Part shown: in pieces, positions 63,340 to 64,000 of the stretch
Layout of the letters: the number at the start of each line of letters is the position of its first letter
How positions within the stretch are numbered: position 1 is the stretch's first letter
From: Alphaproteobacteria bacterium
Lineage (GTDB): Bacteria > Pseudomonadota > Alphaproteobacteria > Rhodospirillales > Rhodospirillaceae
Length of the DNA: 64,000 bases
Assembly: GCA_030604885.1 (NCBI GenBank)
Contig: JAUVUZ010000012.1
Coordinates: forward strand, 1-64,000
Reading direction: 5' to 3'
Position numbers and translations under genes: made by a program
Notes under the pieces: model-generated
What the model saw: only the letters and a program-made list of their open reading frames with translations
The model's database searches: none
Told to the model about the DNA's origin: nothing

Positions 63340-63906
63340 TCAGAGATACGGCGGCGTGCAGGCGGAGACGAGGGTGCAGGGGGCGTCGAAGGGGTTGCGG
63401 AAGCGGTGCGGCAGGCGGCTGTCGAACAGGTAGGAATCCCCCGGCCCGAGCACGTATTTGCGGTCTTCCACCGTCAGCTCCATGCGGCCGGAGATGACGA
63501 TGCCGCCCTCCTGGCTTTCGTGGCGCAGCATCGAGCGGCCGGTGTCGGCGCCGGGCTGGTAGGTCTCGAACAGGATCTGCAGCTGGTGCTTGTGGGCGTC
63601 GCCGACCTGGCGGAACGACACCCGGCCCTCGTTGGTGCGGCCGATTTCCGAGGCGATTTCCGGCATTTCGTCGGCGGCGAAGACGATCCGCTCGGGCGAC
63701 GGCACCGCCTGGCTGAAGAACTCCGACAGCGTCATCGGCAGGCCTTCCAGCACCTTGCGCAGGCTCGCCACCGAGGGGCTGTTGCGGTTCTGCTCGATCA
63801 GCGAGATCGTGCCGTTGGTGACGCCCGCGCGGCGCGCCAGCTCGCGCTGCGACAGCCCGGCCGCCTCGCGCACCGCGCGCAACCGCGTTCCGACATCGAA
63901 CTCCAT
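63340..63906 (-). CDS. XRE-cupin transcriptional regulator (PuuR-like)
   Basis: LRAVREAAGLSQRELARRAGVTNGTISLIEQNRNSPSVASLRKVLEGLPMTLSEFF; C-terminal cupin GRMELTVEDRKYVLGPGDSYLFDSRLPHRFRN. Confidence 0.9.
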   Translation of the reverse strand: MEFDVGTRLRAVREAAGLSQRELARRAGVTNGTISLIEQNRNSPSVASLRKVLEGLPMTLSEFFSQAVPSPERIVFAADEMPEIASEIGRTNEGRVSFRQVGDAHKHQLQILFETYQPGADTGRSMLRHESQEGGIVISGRMELTVEDRKYVLGPGDSYLFDSRLPHRFRNPFDAPCTLVSACTPPYL

Positions 63907-64000
63907 CGTCCTCTCCGGGCAGGGGGCCAAGCCGCGCCATTATTGGGGCATCGCCCGCCCGCGGTCCAGTCCGGGATTGGCATTTTCCGATTCGCGGCAT

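Overview
GC-rich chromosomal segment, probably from an alphaproteobacterium (inferred from gene content and codon bias, not proven). It is almost fully coding. In order: (1) 0-3 kb, the 3' end of a CdiA/filamentous-hemagglutinin-like polymorphic toxin, with AT-rich small membrane-protein ORFs (candidate immunity genes) and a fragment of a second hemagglutinin; (2) a GGDEF-hemerythrin sensor, an orphan PTS EIIB and glmS; (3) kdpFABCDE with an extra upstream micro-ORF; (4) mannitol PTS mtlA-mtlD, an EIIA-HPr-EI fusion and an AraC regulator; (5) a divergent arsenic island (arsN2, thioredoxin-like, UPF0718-type permease, arsR / arsR-arsC fusion, arsD, arsA, DUF2703); (6) a sigma-54-linked LarA-family nickel racemase island (PrpR-N type activator, kdgT-like permease, larA, larC, larE, glycerate kinase, larB, DUF6455); (7) an AsmA-like protein; (8) a D-glucarate/galactarate island (garR, garL, gudD, tctCBA-type transporter, garD, LacI regulator); (9) DUF72, DUF2795 and an iron ABC transporter; (10) gabD, gabT, a ~280 bp tandem repeat array, a polyamine-type ABC transporter, an NSS transporter and a PuuR-like regulator. 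The best candidates for undescribed biology are the toxin/immunity tail, the sigma-54 controlled lar/sugar-acid island, and several hand-read cis-elements: paired LacI operators, a 23 bp palindrome at an iron operon, and a 13-nt motif shared by gabD and pot. No rRNA, tRNA or CRISPR array was recognised. All family calls come from reading the sequence without database searches.
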